A DNA stretch of 64,000 bases from Mytilisepta virgata (GCA_028015205.1 CM051508.1:14278001-14342000), one strand, 5' to 3'; positions 44,629-58,613 are shown, counted from the stretch's first letter. Program-made: numbers and translations. Notes: generated from the sequence alone by a model not told the origin.

Positions 44629-44981
44629 TGGATGATGGATGAATTATTGTTTAACGTCCAGTGGCAACCAGATGCATATCAGGACGAGAACATGTTGATA
44701 TGTTAATGAATACGATCCATGCTTTGTACTAGACCGACACGCTAAGTCGGATTTTTAATGAGCTAGCTCACGAGGTAACTGTCCGCAGGAAGACATATCA
44801 CCTCACTCGGACACATTATACTGACTCCGAGCCGACCAGTCTTTGCTCTTACTCCTAGATGCCGCGTGCTTGGCGGAGAAGCAGCAAACACCAATTTTAA
44901 TGTCTTTGGTTTGACCCGGCCGGGGATCGAACCCACGACCTTCCGCGGGGCGAGCACGCTACCACGAGACCACCGAGGCGG
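44629..44981 (-). mobile_element. tRNA-derived SINE, family B, with 14-bp duplication
   Basis: On the minus strand it begins CCGCCTCGGTGGTCTCGTGG (A-box region), has a B box GGGTTCGATCCC, and ends in a short ATCC-type tail. TGGACAATGTTGGA flanks both sides (44615-44628 and 44982-44995), a clean retroposition duplication. A second copy lies at 62120. Confidence 0.93.
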
Positions 44982-45249
44982 TGGACAATGTTGGAAATCT
45001 TGTTTTTCATACATGAGGAATATTGCTACTTTTTGGTTTTTGTTTTTATGCTATTTCTTTGTTCTTCACTGTTTACCTTTCCCTTTCCCCCATTGTCCAG
45101 TAATAAAACTAAAGTCTGTACAGTTGCTTATATTCCTGAATTAGTAAGAAATTAAAATTGAAAATTTAATGCTCTATAACTGTTCAATACTAGGAATCTA
45201 CTGAGTATCACCTAAAAACAAACTTGTGTTCAAGGATGGTTTTTGGTTT

Positions 45250-45430
45250 AAATAAAATTCCTGGATACCAATTTTGATGCAAAAGATGTGCACATTTCGT
45301 CGATTTACGACTCCTCGGTTGTGCCAAAGGCCTACAATGTTAAAATACAAAACAAAAATCCAACAGGTTGAACGGAAAATTCAAAAATGCCGAAATGACC
45401 TAAAGGTAAAGCCAAAACCATCTTAGGACA
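45250..45430. repeat. Dispersed GATGTGCACATTTCG repeat, copy 2
   Basis: CCAATTTTGATGCAAAAGATG, CATTTCGTCGATTTACGACTC and AAATGACCTAAAGGTAAAGC match the family described at 39770 and 62800. Confidence 0.8.
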
Positions 45431-48130
45431 GAGCTAAATTTTAAGTATCAATTTCGGGCTAGTATCGAAATACTAGCAAGACTTTTTTTTATGGTAATTT
45501 AATATAGGTTTAACATTTTGTTGAAGTAGTTTGGTTTTGGTTGTATTGCTCGAAATCTGGGTTTTTTGTTCTTTTGTTTTTTTTTGGCGCGTTGGGTTGC
45601 TTCTTTTTTGGCTTTTAAAAAATTTGGATCATGAGCTTACTGGATGACAATTTATTCAGAAATGCACGTCGTACATGAATTAACGTATCTGTTTTTATTC
45701 TTATAAGACCATAACTTCTGGTATTTAAAAGAAATAGGAATTTTATATTGAGCAACTTCCTAGAATAAAAAAAAAAAAAAAAAAAGAAAGAAAACGAATG
45801 GTCTACACAAACACAATATTCAATACTGTATGGTATGTTTGATTGACATTTAATCACTTATAGTCATCTTGAAACCCAAGATTAAAAGGTTATCTACAAA
45901 ACTTATTTAACCTTTTGATTATTTATATGATACTTGACATTAGTGTATGTTAATATTGATTTCTGGTCAAATATAATAGAGAAAATTAAACTCCATGTAA
46001 GTAAAGTAAATTCCATGTAAAAGCAATGAACTACAATGGGATATATTGTTATCATAATTCATTTGAATGACATGTAATCGGATATGGTCATCTTCAAACC
46101 CAAAATATAAAAAGAACATAGATGCAACTATAGAGAATATTCAGTTGGGTTTACTGTTCATTTCAAAGTAATTCAAATCACAACTTCTTATTTCTAATTC
46201 ATAGCGTATTTTCTAAAACCCAAGTTTGGGAAAGATATATACTGTGTCGTCTTTCGTTCTATTTTTTTTCCTTTTGTTAGTGGGGGGGGGGGGGTATTGT
46301 ATTGATCGAGGAACCTTGGAAAGCACGTGCAATCATAGAAATGTATACATGTGTGAGTTCTATCGGTACATTAAACGGAATTCCCCAGAACGTGTCGATT
46401 GTGTGTAAAAACACCCCTTATTCCGATCAGACCTACTTACCAGAACCGCTTGATAATAGTCTGTTCACGGACTCACGAACTAAAATTTGTGAGAGAAGGT
46501 AAAGACAAAAATTAAAAACCGACGAAAATTTAGACAAGACTGCACAAAACCTAAAATGCCTTAAACCTTGCGTAAAGTGGGTGTAAAAATATAGCCCTAA
46601 ATGTATTGCTTGGAAACCACCGTTCGTGGAATGGAATTTTGGCATTTAAGAACCTTAAATGTTAGAAACAGACATTTTTGTTTAATGAATCTTAAGCTTA
46701 CTCACAACAGATTGCTTTTTCCAATGTCTGTAAAATTTAAAGTTAGATTTTTATACCCTTTTTCTGAATGGGGAATTTCCAATAGTAAAATTAAGCTCTC
46801 GAAAAATATAAAAAAAATGAATTGACTACTTCGTACCTGAGGCCCATCCTAAAATTGGTGAAACCATCATTGTATATACTTTTTCGTGCACTTTGTGCAT
46901 ATTTGATGCAAACTAGGGATACATTACTTAATTTAGTAGATAGGAAGATTTATCCCCCTTTTACGTTTACTATAGGCGAAATGTTGTTATTTTTCTTGAG
47001 GACATGACCGAACAAAATCAGGCTAAGTTCAATTGTTTAAGTTACAAATGCACCACTTATCTGATTGCATCTGACAGCCAACGAATATCATCATAAGGGT
47101 ATTCAAATTATGAAAGAAACCGTTCCACGGAATGTAATAAACATCGATGGCTATTAATGTCCATTAATGAATATTTAACGATACATGTATGAATTTTGAT
47201 ATACAAGATTTTTAAAATCAATTTTTAACATATATAATAGCCACTTTCAACGATTATGCCTATGAATTTGAAGTACATTGTATATCTCAACAATGAAAAC
47301 CTAACAATAGACAGTAGAACTTCAGCTCCACTTGATCCCAATTTTCAGTATAACAAAAGAAGACCAACACAGAAAATTTATTCAATCTTTGTATTAGGAC
47401 TTATATTTAAGAACACCAATTTCTTGTGAATTCTCAAGCTTACGAGTTTTCAAAACAATTTCTGGTTTGCAACACTCTAGTAGTAACCTATTTAACAGTG
47501 TCAAAAAAAAAAAAAAAACACATTAATTATCAATTTTGCCTTCTGGCATAAATCAAGCCGGTTTTGTGTAATCAGCTTATTCTTTATATCTAACCTTGAT
47601 TTAGATAACCCATGAAGTACAATTTGTTGTTAAAAGTGTTTTCTACGAGACAATATTATTTCCCCTGACCTTCCTGTCAATTAAAATACTAATATTTCAT
47701 ATGAATGCATCGATATTTAGCTACAATATCTAATATTTAATCAAATGAGTGAACTACTATACTTATTTATATGGTTAAGCTATTTTCCTATATCAGATAA
47801 GTGTAACAAACATCTGTGATTAAATGTCAGACCTACATGTCTTATATATCATGTATATCATCTGATATTACTGTCTAATAGATGAACTTCATTCCGCGGA
47901 ATGGATTTTTCAAATTTTGAATACCTTAACCAATGTAAATTGTCTAATCACTTGGCTGACTGATGTTATTAGCTAGGGGGTATGTAAAACAATTAAAGTT
48001 ACCTGATTTTGTTCAATAATGTCTTCAAGAGAAACAAAATTATTTCGCCTATGGAATTTCTAATGTAAAATTGAGACAACTCGTCGTGTGAGATTTTATT
48101 AAATCAATAAGTATTATATCCACCGTCTTG
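45431..48130. other. Gene-free stretch
   Basis: AT-rich. Contains poly(A) at 45767-45784, a G run at 46280-46292 and another A run at 47503-47517. Several short frames exist but none shows protein-like composition, splice context or family motifs. Confidence 0.4.
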
Positions 48131-48139
48131 CACCAAATA

Positions 48140-48215
48140 TACACAACTGATGAGTCATAAATCGACGAAATGCGCACACTTTGTGCATCAAAATTGGTAT
48201 CAAAGAATTTGATAT
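48140..48215. repeat. Dispersed GACGAAATGCGCAC repeat, copy 3
   Basis: ACTGATGAGTCATAAATCGACG and GTGCATCAAAATTGGTATCAAAG, opposite orientation to the copy at 39770. Confidence 0.8.
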
Positions 48216-49030
48216 ACACGTGGTGCATGGAAAATATTATTTTTTTTTCAAATTATAAGACAGGTCTGAGTAAGTCATTTCATTTTTTTAAAATTTTTCA
48301 AGCTTTCGAGTGCTGTTATATTTCCATTGTAAATTCCCTATTCTAAATAATAGTAGCCGTTAAAAAGAACAATGGTAAAACATGTTTATATTTTCTTGGA
48401 CCACTCATAACCTACAAAAAAATAATTCATAATTCTAGACTTTCAAAATGTCAAAACTCAATTCCGCGACAGTAGTATATATGTACTCTCTTCCTTATTT
48501 TTGAAGACATAAAGAACATACTGTTTGCTCTGAAATTGTATGGAATATCGTGTGTCATTTTTGAGGATGAAAAAAAAGAAACGTTTTTAAGGAAGCAATC
48601 GGTAATAAAATTCCCCTACTTGCAATTACTTAAAGAAAAAGAAAACAATATCAAGATTTACATATTTTACGAACACAGACATGACAAAGTGGAAAATATT
48701 GAGTAGACTACCATTGCTGGTTGTAAAAGATGAAGACGATAAAGGACAAATATGTCATAACGTGATTTATCCAACAGATATTATCTAAAAAAAAAATTGC
48801 TTATTCAGCAAATTTTCCACACAAGAACAAGTGTCGCAATTTTCTTTGATGTAAAATTAATTGCTTCAGTATATCTCAAGCTCAGTTGTTAAATTTTAAA
48901 TAAAAAAATAAGGTTCATCTCTCTCATTCACAGTTCTGTTCTTAGATGGTTTCGGCCGTACGCTTTCGGTCATTAGTATTTAGTTTAAACGTATTTATTT
49001 AGAGCGGATGGAAATAATTTATACCAATTT
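48216..49030. other. Gene-free stretch
   Basis: AT-rich; nothing recognised. Confidence 0.4.
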
Positions 49031-49039
49031 ATGCTAATC

Positions 49040-49312
49040 CCTCACCACTTGGACCCATCATCACGAATGCATTTCAGTCTACTCTTTATACATATACAGG
49101 GGAGTCTTTAACGTTCTATGGTTATTTCTCTCCCTTTAAACGAGAAAGCCCCCAACCGACAGACTAGCATCTTTTACCTATAGCATCCTCGCAAGTAATG
49201 TTGATAGGGCGACACCAATTTGATCCTGAAATTTTCATCCGGAATTGGAATCGAACCGAGGACCTTTGGCTTCACAGTCCGATGCGCTAACCACTACACC
49301 ACAATCTTGCTT
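49040..49312 (-). mobile_element. tRNA-derived SINE, family C
   Basis: On the minus strand the head reads TGGTGTAGTGGTTAGCGCAT, then a B box GGTTCGATTCC at the right spacing, followed by a body extending to about 49040. The head resembles a tRNA gene but its arms are incomplete. Only one copy is seen here, so the left border is approximate. Confidence 0.7.
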
Positions 49313-51235
49313 TCAACATTCTTGGCCGTGAGCTGTGGAGTCTTATCTCGAATACGAATTAAGTATGCATTTGTACATCAACATTGGTATACATACTTAT
49401 TGATATTTAATATTAATTTTACCTAACCGGACAATGATCAATGCTTTCTAGCCCTGGAGCTGCTGATCCATTTTAAGATTTTTATATAGAACAAATACCA
49501 TCGACAAAATGCTCGTGCTCATGTAAAATGTAGATAATAATATGGAAAAACCAAGAACAACACATGCTGGTAGATGAAAAGTTCAAAATTTGAATTAAAA
49601 CAGTTGGTCTTGTCATGAAATATAGTGTATATAATGATTTCTTGTTAAGGACCACACGACGTCATTGGAGATCTCAATGTTATGAATCTTTCCCGTGTGC
49701 AGGCCAAAGAGATGTTGTCTCATTGTCGCACACATTTTCCCTACCTAGAGGTGATCTCTAATTGTCAACATTTTTCATGAGTTTACAAAACGCACCCTAG
49801 TGGGGAGTGGGTTTCAAATTCAACATTGTTAGCGTACTCTGTAAAAGTCACATCCAACAATATCGCGATTCCGAATAAATGCTGGTGATATTTATAGAAT
49901 CCATGATGCTAATGCTGACAAAAGTTATGAACAGTTTATAAGGTAACAAAAAGCCACCAAAGGCTAATCACTGATGACTTTTGCTCTGGACTTATATGCA
50001 TTTTCAAGAGACGTATCAATGTCTGTATAGATCCTTTTTCCGAGTAAGGAGTTGTACCTGTTCACGGCAACAATATTCAAAAATGTTGACGTACAAATTT
50101 TGAAGGGATGGGGGTTTTCAAAAAGCGTGCTCTTTGTAAACTTGAGAAATTTTTTGACAATTATGGATGAATCCCTGGTTATTTCATATTTTGAAATATT
50201 ACAAATTTCTTACTGCCAATCCTTCAATGTCAAAATATCTACTTATCGGCTCCAAAACTGAAAAATGATTGATGCATTGCAAACATTACATAGCAATATC
50301 GAAAGATTATTTCCTTTACAAATATAATGCATTACTTTGAAAACAAGATTAAAATTTTACAAGACTATTCCTTGAAAGTTACAGAAACGAAATATTTATT
50401 ATGTCTTCTATAGAACGGATTTTTTGCATTCTTTGGATTTAGAATAATTGTATCTTTCTATCTTGACGCAAAAGCTTCTTCCCTCGGTGATTTGATATTT
50501 ACAGATTATGTACTTTTAATCTAATTTGCCATTTTGATATGAGAATACAGTATACACAGATCTTTTAGGAATTTTAGTTTTTCTCTTAAACAGATATAGA
50601 TTTCAAGGACCAAACTTTAAGTACAAATGTTTTGACGGTCAAAATCGAAATAAAAATAAATCATACAACTTCGAACAAAGGTTGAATTAAATGGATAATA
50701 CTTAAAACATACAACATTGTCTCTCAATATAAAAAGTGGTACCCTATGATCTTCAATAAATTTATAACATTGAACTCTGCTAGAAATATGAAGCAAGGAA
50801 CAAACACAACAATTGATTTCATTGGATGACGTTTAAAATCTCTGCAATTGATTCCACAGAAGTTGACGACAATAGTAAAAGGACTTTCGGTATCAAAACT
50901 CTTCTTTAAAACAGTGTTAAAAGTTTTACATTTGAATCACAATAGAAATAACAGTCATCACAGTATTGTATTGTAATATTTACCCAATTTCATGTTTATT
51001 GGCCACACTGACAATAGTAACCACTAGTAAGCTCAATGTGCAACCTTCAAATGCAAAGTTGTTAACGACTAATATTAAAGCACAATTAAACCACTTAATA
51101 TTTAGTGATTCTAATACATTTGTTTGTAACAAATCTCTATACGTCTGTTATATTGTTGTTCGTAACGAATGAGGCATCATATTAAGGCCTTCACCTCGCT
51201 TCTGGGTAACCCGTTGTCTTGTTCATAACATTCCA
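49313..51235. other. Gene-free stretch
   Basis: No coding pattern, RNA gene or repeat border recognised. Confidence 0.4.
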
Positions 51236-51240
51236 TGTGT

Positions 51241-52320
51241 TTTAGCTCACCTGAGCTATTGTCATCACTTTTCGTCAATTGTCCGTCGTCCGTCGTCCGT
51301 CCGTCAACATTTCACATTTTGAACTTCTTCTAGAGAACCGCTAAATAGATTGAAACCAACCATGTCATGAATGTTCCTTATAAGGTGCTGGCCAAGTGTT
51401 GTTACTTTGTTGCCGATCCGTCGTCCAAGATGGCCGCCGGCGAAGAACTTAGTTTAACATAGAACCTAAGGGAAATACATACAAACATCTTCTTCTAGAG
51501 AACTGCTGAGTGGATTAAAACCAAACATGGCATGAGTGTTCTTTATGAGGTGGTGCTGACCAAGTGTTGTTACATTGTTGCCGATCTGTCATCCAAGTTG
51601 GCCACCAGCAGCGAACTTAGTTTAACATAGGACCCTATGGGAAATACATACAAAAATCTTCTTCTAGAGAACCGCTGAATGGATTGAAACCAAACATGGC
51701 ATGAATGTTCCTTTTGAGGTGCTGACCAAATGTTGTTACTTTGTTGCTAATCCGCCATCCAAGATAGCCATCAGCGGGGAACTTGGTTTAACATAGGACA
51801 TACAAAATCTTCTTCTAGAGAAACCACTAAATGAATTAAAACAAAACATGGAAGGAATGTTCTTTATGAGGTGCCGACCAAGTGTTGTTACTTTGATTCC
51901 GATCTATCATCTAAGATGGCTGCCAGCGGGGGACTTAGTTTAACATAGGACCCTATGGGAAATACATACAAAAATCTTCTTCTAGAAAACCACTGGATGG
52001 ATTGAAACCAAACAGAGTATGAATGTTCGTCATGATGTTCTGACCAAGTGTTGTTACCTGGTACCAATCTGTTATCCATGATAGCTGTTAACATACATGT
52101 AGAGCCCTATGGGAAATACATACAAATATCTTCTTCTAGAGAATCACTGAACGGATTAAAACCAAACAGCATGAATGTTCCTTATGATGTTCTGACCAAG
52201 TGTTGTTACTTTGGTGTCAATCTGTCATGCATGATGGCCCTCAGCGGGAGACTTAGTTTAACATAGGACACTGGTATTGCAAATTACTGAATGGATTGAA
52301 ACCAAACATGGCATGGATAT
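51241..52320. repeat. ~160-bp bivalve tandem repeat, 6 units with leader
   Basis: Leader TTTAGCTCACCTGAGCTATT and GTCCGTCGTCCGTCGTCCGT. Then units begin with CTTCTTCTAGAGAACC at 51324, 51489, 51658, 51809, 51976 and 52130 (spacing 151-169). Each holds ACCAAACATGGCATGAATGT, CCAAGTGTTGTTAC and CTTAGTTTAACATAGGA. Units are diverged, so the array is old. Confidence 0.93.
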
Positions 52321-53350
52321 TCCAATGATCGAATTTTAAAGTTTGATCCTTGGCGAGAACTTTAAATCCCATTATTTATCTATCGAGATTTGATACATCC
52401 GATAATCCTCAAGTAACGATTGTAGGGTCTAATTCTCTAATCATTATGAAATAAATTTTCATATTTGATAAACAAAACTTCCCTTCGTGTACCTCTGCAT
52501 TCCTGATCATTATGACTTCAACGCGCAATATGTTTGTATCTTGCTTTAGTGTTATTATTAGATTCCAAGAAATCCGAAAAAAGGTCGTTCTGCCGAGTTA
52601 TGAACTTTTGTCTTTACAATCATCAACTGAGCTCGCCAGCAACCACACGTTGATTAAATTTTTGATAAACAACGGGTTCAGATAGGGTTAAATTGAGAAA
52701 GAATTATAGAAAATCAATTTCCTCTGAAGCCTTAGTTCCCCATCACTTGAATTCAATGCTGCAAGATTTGTTCAAATTAAGATTCCACTGAGTTGTATAC
52801 CAAAGTCTAATCCGTGGTGTACCGAATAGGAACATATACACTGTTGTTCTTTCTAATGGGATTTTGTTATGATCACGGTCAATTATATGATGATGGTCGT
52901 AAACACAGAAATAATGTCAATAATTTTTCTTTCATAGAAACCGGGTTAAATAGCACTCTTCCGGATGTCTTATTAATCTATCCTTGATGAACCCGTGGTT
53001 AAGTGGCGTTTGTAACAGTAATTATCAGCTTTCTAAAAAGTTCTACATGCCCTCGAGTATGGGTTAAGTTGAGAAATGTAGAAGCCGAACTTTGACAATA
53101 CTGGTATATATTGCCACTTGATAAAAGAAAATTAAATATGAGTAGCTGTATATTGGTTCGTTTTCAGATAGAATAGACCCCTCCTGTACAATGTGTTGGA
53201 ATTTGTTAGTCTTTTTTGTGGAATGGAAAAAAGTGAAGTTCAAATGTCCTATGGTGATTTCTCATTAGCCGCTTTATTATATCCTTCATACATTCTAATT
53301 ATTGCATCTTGTATGATAAACGATAAGTTAATAACATTAAAGATCAACTA
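52321..53350. other. Gene-free stretch
   Basis: AT-rich, no gene. Phrases near 52930-53030 (GAACCCGTGGTTAAGTGGCG, TTTGTAACAG) loosely resemble the dispersed repeat at 35380-35720, so remnants are possible. Confidence 0.4.
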
Positions 53351-53634
53351 TTAAGGGGGTACTCAACATTTGACTAAAATAGATTTGGCTCGTTTAATTT
53401 TCACAAAAGATTTTGATGAAATATATATTTCAACCTGTTGACAAAAAATATAAACATTTCAAAAAATTTGAACCACACAATTTACGGGAATAATTTCATT
53501 GGATATATAGCAGTTTGACAAACACTGATTTTGATCATTGAGAAGCTTGATTTCTCTTTACTTATAATATGTGATTAAAACATTCAGCTGATTTTTAAAG
53601 AGTTAACTCCCTTAAGTGTTCTGTACCCCCTTAA
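53351..53634. mobile_element. TTAA-flanked MITE, 284 bp
   Basis: TTAAGGGGGTACTCAACATT at the left is inverted at the right (AAGTGTTCTGTACCCCCTTAA). TTAA lies at both ends (53351-53354 and 53631-53634). Distinct in sequence from the TTAA element at 42307. Confidence 0.9.
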
Positions 53635-53989
53635 ATGTAAATCAATCGACACCTTCCAATTGTCAGACCTTGAGGCAAAAACGGAACACAAAACAAAAAC
53701 ATAAAAACAACAGAAGTCTGTGTGATTTTGGTACAGACACTGAATAACGGCTGTGTTAAATGGGTTTGTGGGCACCCAATCCTAGAACACATTAAGCTTA
53801 ATTTATTCTGCTTTTACAGTTTCTTGTATTAAGTAGATTGGCATTGAACCAGATACTAAATGCCACGAGGGTATAACCAATTCAGTTACCAGTATTTTGA
53901 TACTAACCCGAGATTTGTACTTTAAATTTACTGTTCCAAAAATCGTAAATTATTTTGAAAACTATATATCTTTCTGGAGGGTAGCTCCG

Positions 53990-54420
53990 TTCTTAGATGG
54001 TTTTGATCCATCTTAAAAGAATTTTTGGTGTTTACTATATAATTAATTGGAATATTCTTTCATCATCCACATCTCTACTCCTTTGGTAACATTTGCAAAT
54101 CAATTTAGTATTCAAATTTTGTGCTTTTGTTTCGATTTTTAACATTTTCAGCGAGGTAATTCGACAAAATATGCATTTCTTGTGCATTTAAAAACCTGTA
54201 TCTTAGAATAATTATTTTTACCAATAAGCTGATAGGCCTCTGCCTATAAATTAAACTGTCAAAAATATTTATAAAAACTATGGAGCATATCCGTCTCGTA
54301 TAGCTCTGTCCTCAGATTGCTTAGGGTTTAGGGACATTAAGATATTTGAATCTGCATTTTAACATTTAAAGTTGTTGTTTTCATTTTCAACGTTTTTGGC
54401 CTCGAGCAAAACTGAAAAGT
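53990..54420. repeat. Diverged dispersed-repeat remnants
   Basis: CTTAGATGGTTTTGATCCATC, TTCGACAAAATATGCATTTC and TTTTCAACGTTTTTGGCCTCGAGC correspond to parts of the repeat at 62800-63000. Confidence 0.6.
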
Positions 54421-55135
54421 CGTAATGCTTCGAAAAAAATCATATCTTGGGCATCAGAATAAGTATTCAGTTTAATTAATACAACGACGATATTCTTTCT
54501 ATAATTTTTCATCCGAACAAATTTGTATTTTAAAGGTTTCGCAGAATCTCGCGAATTGTCATTATAAGTAAAGTCAAGAAATACCAAAGGGATATAAAAT
54601 GCTAAACAATTGAATAAACATACAATTTAAAATCCATATGAACAAATTACAGATAATTTCAGTACTGAATGTAAACCCAATTTTCATTGGTCAAAGTAGT
54701 GATTGACGGTGGCGTTCAGTTTCTAATGAACAATGTCTGAGTAGGAATCCATGAGCCGGGAAAGTAGTTCCGTTAAAATATATATATTTCAACAAAGCTC
54801 ATACGACAATTTAATACAAGGAACTATAATGGAATTGGTGAGACGTTGAAGGGCAGAGAACGACTAAAAAATTATAAAATACAACATTCGAACAGAGCTA
54901 AATGCAACTAACAACAAAACACACAAAGTTTAAAAATTATAATGTCCCAACGTTCGACCTTTATGGCCTTCTTCACAACTTCACAAGCAGAAGAGAATTT
55001 TTTTTTAATCATTTCCTTCCGTCATTCCTTCAAAAGAACTTTTATAACTTTATTCAATCTCGCTATCTCCAGATGATTGGACATTCAAAAATAAAAAAGA
55101 TAACAGGAATGTTGATAGATTAGGAATATAGCTCC
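54421..55135. other. Gene-free stretch
   Basis: AT-rich; a 73-codon frame at 54902 has no family features. Confidence 0.4.
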
Positions 55136-55137
55136 CT

Positions 55138-55346
55138 TTTGATTGGTTTGTTATTTGGATTTTACTCCACTTTCAGTACTATCGGCTTTATTGTGGCTGC
55201 CATTTTTATTGGTTGTAGTAGCCAAAGTATCCGGAGAGGATCATCTGGGGAGCTGGAATCAGACTCACAACCACAGTGTTTACATAATAGTGATTTTTAT
55301 AGTAGTTGCAACGAACTAACTAGATTACTCGACCACCGCGGCTACT
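55138..55346 (-). mobile_element. Diverged SINE family A copy
   Basis: GCCATTTTTATTGGTTG, GTATCCGGAGAGGATCATC, CAGACTCACAACCACAGTG and ACTAGATTACTCGACCACCG follow the family A order with many substitutions. Directly next to a younger copy. Confidence 0.72.
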
Positions 55347-55357
55347 CGATTACTTTG

Positions 55358-55522
55358 ATTGTTTAGTTGGGGTTTAACGCCGTTTTCAGCACATTTGGCT
55401 ATTTCGCGGCGGCCAGTTTTTATTGGTGGAGGAAGCCGGAGTACTCGGAGAGAACCACCGACCTTCGGTAGGAAAATTGGCAATCTTTGTCAATTAAGAT
55501 CAGAGTCGAACACACCCCGTCG
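55358..55522 (-). mobile_element. SINE family A copy lacking the tRNA head
   Basis: TTGTTTAGTTGGGGTTTAAC through GAGTCGAACACACCCCG, close to the 35812 copy, but ending before the tRNA-like part: 5'-truncated, as expected for retroposition. Confidence 0.85.
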
Positions 55523-57850
55523 ATTACTTTGAGATATCAGGAATTTTGAATAGAAGGAGTCTGAGATATGGAAAGTCATCTGTAATGATTTACCTATTTT
55601 GTGCAACTAAAATAAAATCAAGAAGGTCAACATATTTCAACAAATGATGTCTCATTCCATGACAGTTAAAATAAATTCTAATATGCTGTTGGCGTGGCCG
55701 ATGATGCGAGCACAGCAATAGCCCTTTCCAGAAACTCATTTTCAGTATCACGATCCTGACTCTGAAACTATAATTTGAAACAAGTCATTTCCCTTACTTT
55801 ACATGCGTTTCCGGCTCCTATAGCGCTCGCTCCGCTCGCTTGAATACTAATGTTGATGCACAAGATCAGCTTATTTATTTTTCTTACAACTCATCACTTG
55901 TGCTCAAAGCCTGAAAAGTTGAAAGCAGAAGCAATAACCCAAAATGTTGAAGAGCAAATTCATTTTAAAATTAAAACACATATCAATATCCACTTATCCT
56001 CTCTATATGATTCGTTTCAACCTACAGAAAAAAAACTCGTATATCTTTAGTTCTGTAAGAATGTATAGTAAGATTAGTAATTCCGAAGAGTTTCTTTGAT
56101 GTTTATACGAAGATATTTTCAAAATGGTAGAATGGTACTGTAAAAAAATATCCTTTCAATTTACAATCCAAAACTCTTAAAATCAGCTATAATTCATGTT
56201 TTAAGGATGACATATAGTTTGATTATATTGATAGACTGCATTGATGCGTATTTTAGTTGATTATTTCAGTCATAAATTAACTGTAAATTGTCATCCATAA
56301 ATTCATGAATTTTTATCATCCTCAAAGAAAAAGGAAATATCTTATAAGTAAATCAATAAACAGTTTATTAGGTTTTTTCTTCTTTTTTTTAATATTGTGT
56401 CCTCGTTTTTTAGACTTCTATAAAACTCATCGTGAACAAACGGAGAATAACGCCGGAAAGACTGCACAACTTTGATTTTTTTATGAAAGCTAACAAGAAA
56501 CCTGATATAGAGGAATGACTCTTCACAAGACATCGCAGTAGTTAACTGGAAATTCAAAGTTTTTTTTTTCCAACATTCATGACGTATGTTTTCCGAGATA
56601 CTGAAAGTATGCTTCAATGTTTCAGGGAACGGCCAATTTTCTAATAATATAAAACACGTCCGTCATTGTCCGTTGTTTTATAACCTCTGGGGATCAGATT
56701 ACAAAACCTGATGATGGTAGTAAAAGAGAGAGCTTTCTGATTTAATACTAACAAGTACAAGATTAGAAAGTGTCAGGTTGTTTTAATGAATTAATTATAA
56801 TATTCAATATGTATTGGCATTTTTTTTTATCATATCCGAAGATATTGACTGAAGACTGCTGTATTTAAACTGTTTCCACAGCTAAATTGATGATTTGATT
56901 GATACAGTATTATATAAATTCAAAGACACCGATTTTTTTTATTTTCATGAAAAACTTACAAGGCACGCCATCTATATTATTAAAAATCAAAGAATATCCA
57001 TTCCCGTTTGGTAAAACGCAAAATTGAATTTTTTTTTCAAGATTTCCCAATGACATGATAGACTGACACAGATATTCTGTTAAAAAATACGACGCCTTCA
57101 GTCATTTGTTATTAATAAAACTATATATTTATTCATAAAAGATAATTTCGAAATAAGATATTGCGTGAATGAACATTATGTTTTCTTTCACTTTATTGAG
57201 AATCGAATTCCTGTGTAATTTGGAAAATTTAATTTATTACATTTGTTAAATGGGAATAATGCGACTGGATACTCTAAATTCATATTTCAGGGTGAACTTT
57301 AGGTACTGTGTGAAAGACAGTCATAAATCTACAATGAAGATAAAGACAACTGCGTGACAAATGCCAGAAAACCCGACAATGATGTTCTATTACGACATTA
57401 GGTGTGTGTTCTCTTACGACATTAGATGTTGTATAACGAGATTACATGTGTGAAAACCTCACTTCGTTGGATGAATTCGTTGCATTTTTAATGTCTTAGT
57501 GTTAGAATTATAAGATACGTTCTTTTTGTTTTTTAAGATAAAGTTTAATTATTGGTTGTAAAGACTATATTTTTATATATCATATATAATTCTGAATGGA
57601 AAAATAAAGCACTAAAAAATTTGGAAATAGGTTTATCATGACATTTGTAAAACAGTCATTTTCGAAGCCAATTCTTTAGCTAGAATGCACTGAAGGATTT
57701 TAAAGCATCCATTAATTTTTTTCTGCTAGCCTTGAAATTTGTATTGCAGCATCCACATGTCTACACATTTTCGTCGCGCAAGCTTGCTGAACCATTCTTT
57801 TAGAACATACAATTCTGAAGTAGATCATTAAGTGAGGGCTATGAACATGT
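55523..57850. other. Gene-free stretch
   Basis: AT-rich. A 66-codon frame at 55850-56050 looks mildly protein-like (KPEKLKAEAITQNVEEQ) but lacks splice or family support. Confidence 0.4.
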
Positions 57851-57852
57851 AT

Positions 57853-58012
57853 TTGTCCTATTCCTGACGCGTTTAAACGATGGGATAAAAATACATAATA
57901 TCTTTAACCACTTCCCGGTGATTAAATTTCTACGTGGGAATTGCCGCCCTTTTTTCTACAGTTATTAGAACGATAAACTGGAGAAGTCCCGAAATGACGT
58001 CTATGTAAACAA
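57853..58012 (-). repeat. Inverted partner of the 27895 repeat
   Basis: ACAGTTATTAGAACGATAAAC and GAGAAGTCCCGAAATGACG are the reverse of the 27895 copy. Confidence 0.85.
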
Positions 58013-58068
58013 ACAACATAGCGATGACATTTTCTTGAGGGTTTTGTCGAAAATCATAGGAGAAACAG

Positions 58069-58240
58069 ATTCTCCTTCAATTTAATCGGGATTTATGGAA
58101 TTTCTCCACCCTCAATAGTTAAATTTTAGATTTTAACACGTAATTTTAACACGCTCGCTAAAGGCTCGCGTGTTGAAAATCGAAAATTTAACTATCTCGC
58201 GTGGAGAAATTCCATAACTCACTCTTACCCGAAGGAGAAT
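58069..58240. mobile_element. Foldback element, 172 bp
   Basis: ATTCTCCTTC at the left and GAAGGAGAAT at the right. The arms pair inward through ATGGAATTTCTCCAC and ATAGTTAAATTTT with their inverses, and the centre CACGCTCGCTAAAGGCTCGC is more G+C-rich. Confidence 0.85.
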
Positions 58241-58418
58241 CTATATGTAATTGTATATAAGGATTGAAAAGAAAAAAAAAAAAAAACATTAAATACTGGG
58301 ATTTCAGGAATACATCCGAATTCTATGACGACATAGCATTAAACCCTCTACTGGGGTTTTATTTCTTACTATTTCGTTTAGTGGAGTGACAGTACCTGAC
58401 CAGCAGCTATTGAGAGCC

Positions 58419-58613
58419 CAGAGGCGGACCCAGAGGAGGGCCTAAAGGGCGGACGCCCCCCCCCCCCCCTTTAATCGCCAAAATGTTTTTTTGTATTGAT
58501 ATATATGATTATTTAGCATAACATCTTCAAAACAAATTTTCGGCATTATATTTTTCAATTAAAGATTTTACGTATCCCCTCCCCCCTTTTCAAGAATCCT
58601 GGATCCGCCACTG
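58419..58613. mobile_element. CAGWGGCGGA-ended MITE, 195 bp
   Basis: CAGAGGCGGACCCAG and CTGGATCCGCCACTG are inverted ends related to the element at 17231. Flanks GAGCC and GAGCT are a 5-bp duplication with one change. Confidence 0.8.

Noticed and set aside
49225..49312. Functional tRNA gene on the minus strand
   Set aside because: Good A and B boxes but incomplete stems and an attached SINE-like body.
55850..56050. 66-codon coding exon
   Set aside because: Mildly protein-like but no splice sites, poly(A) signal or family features.
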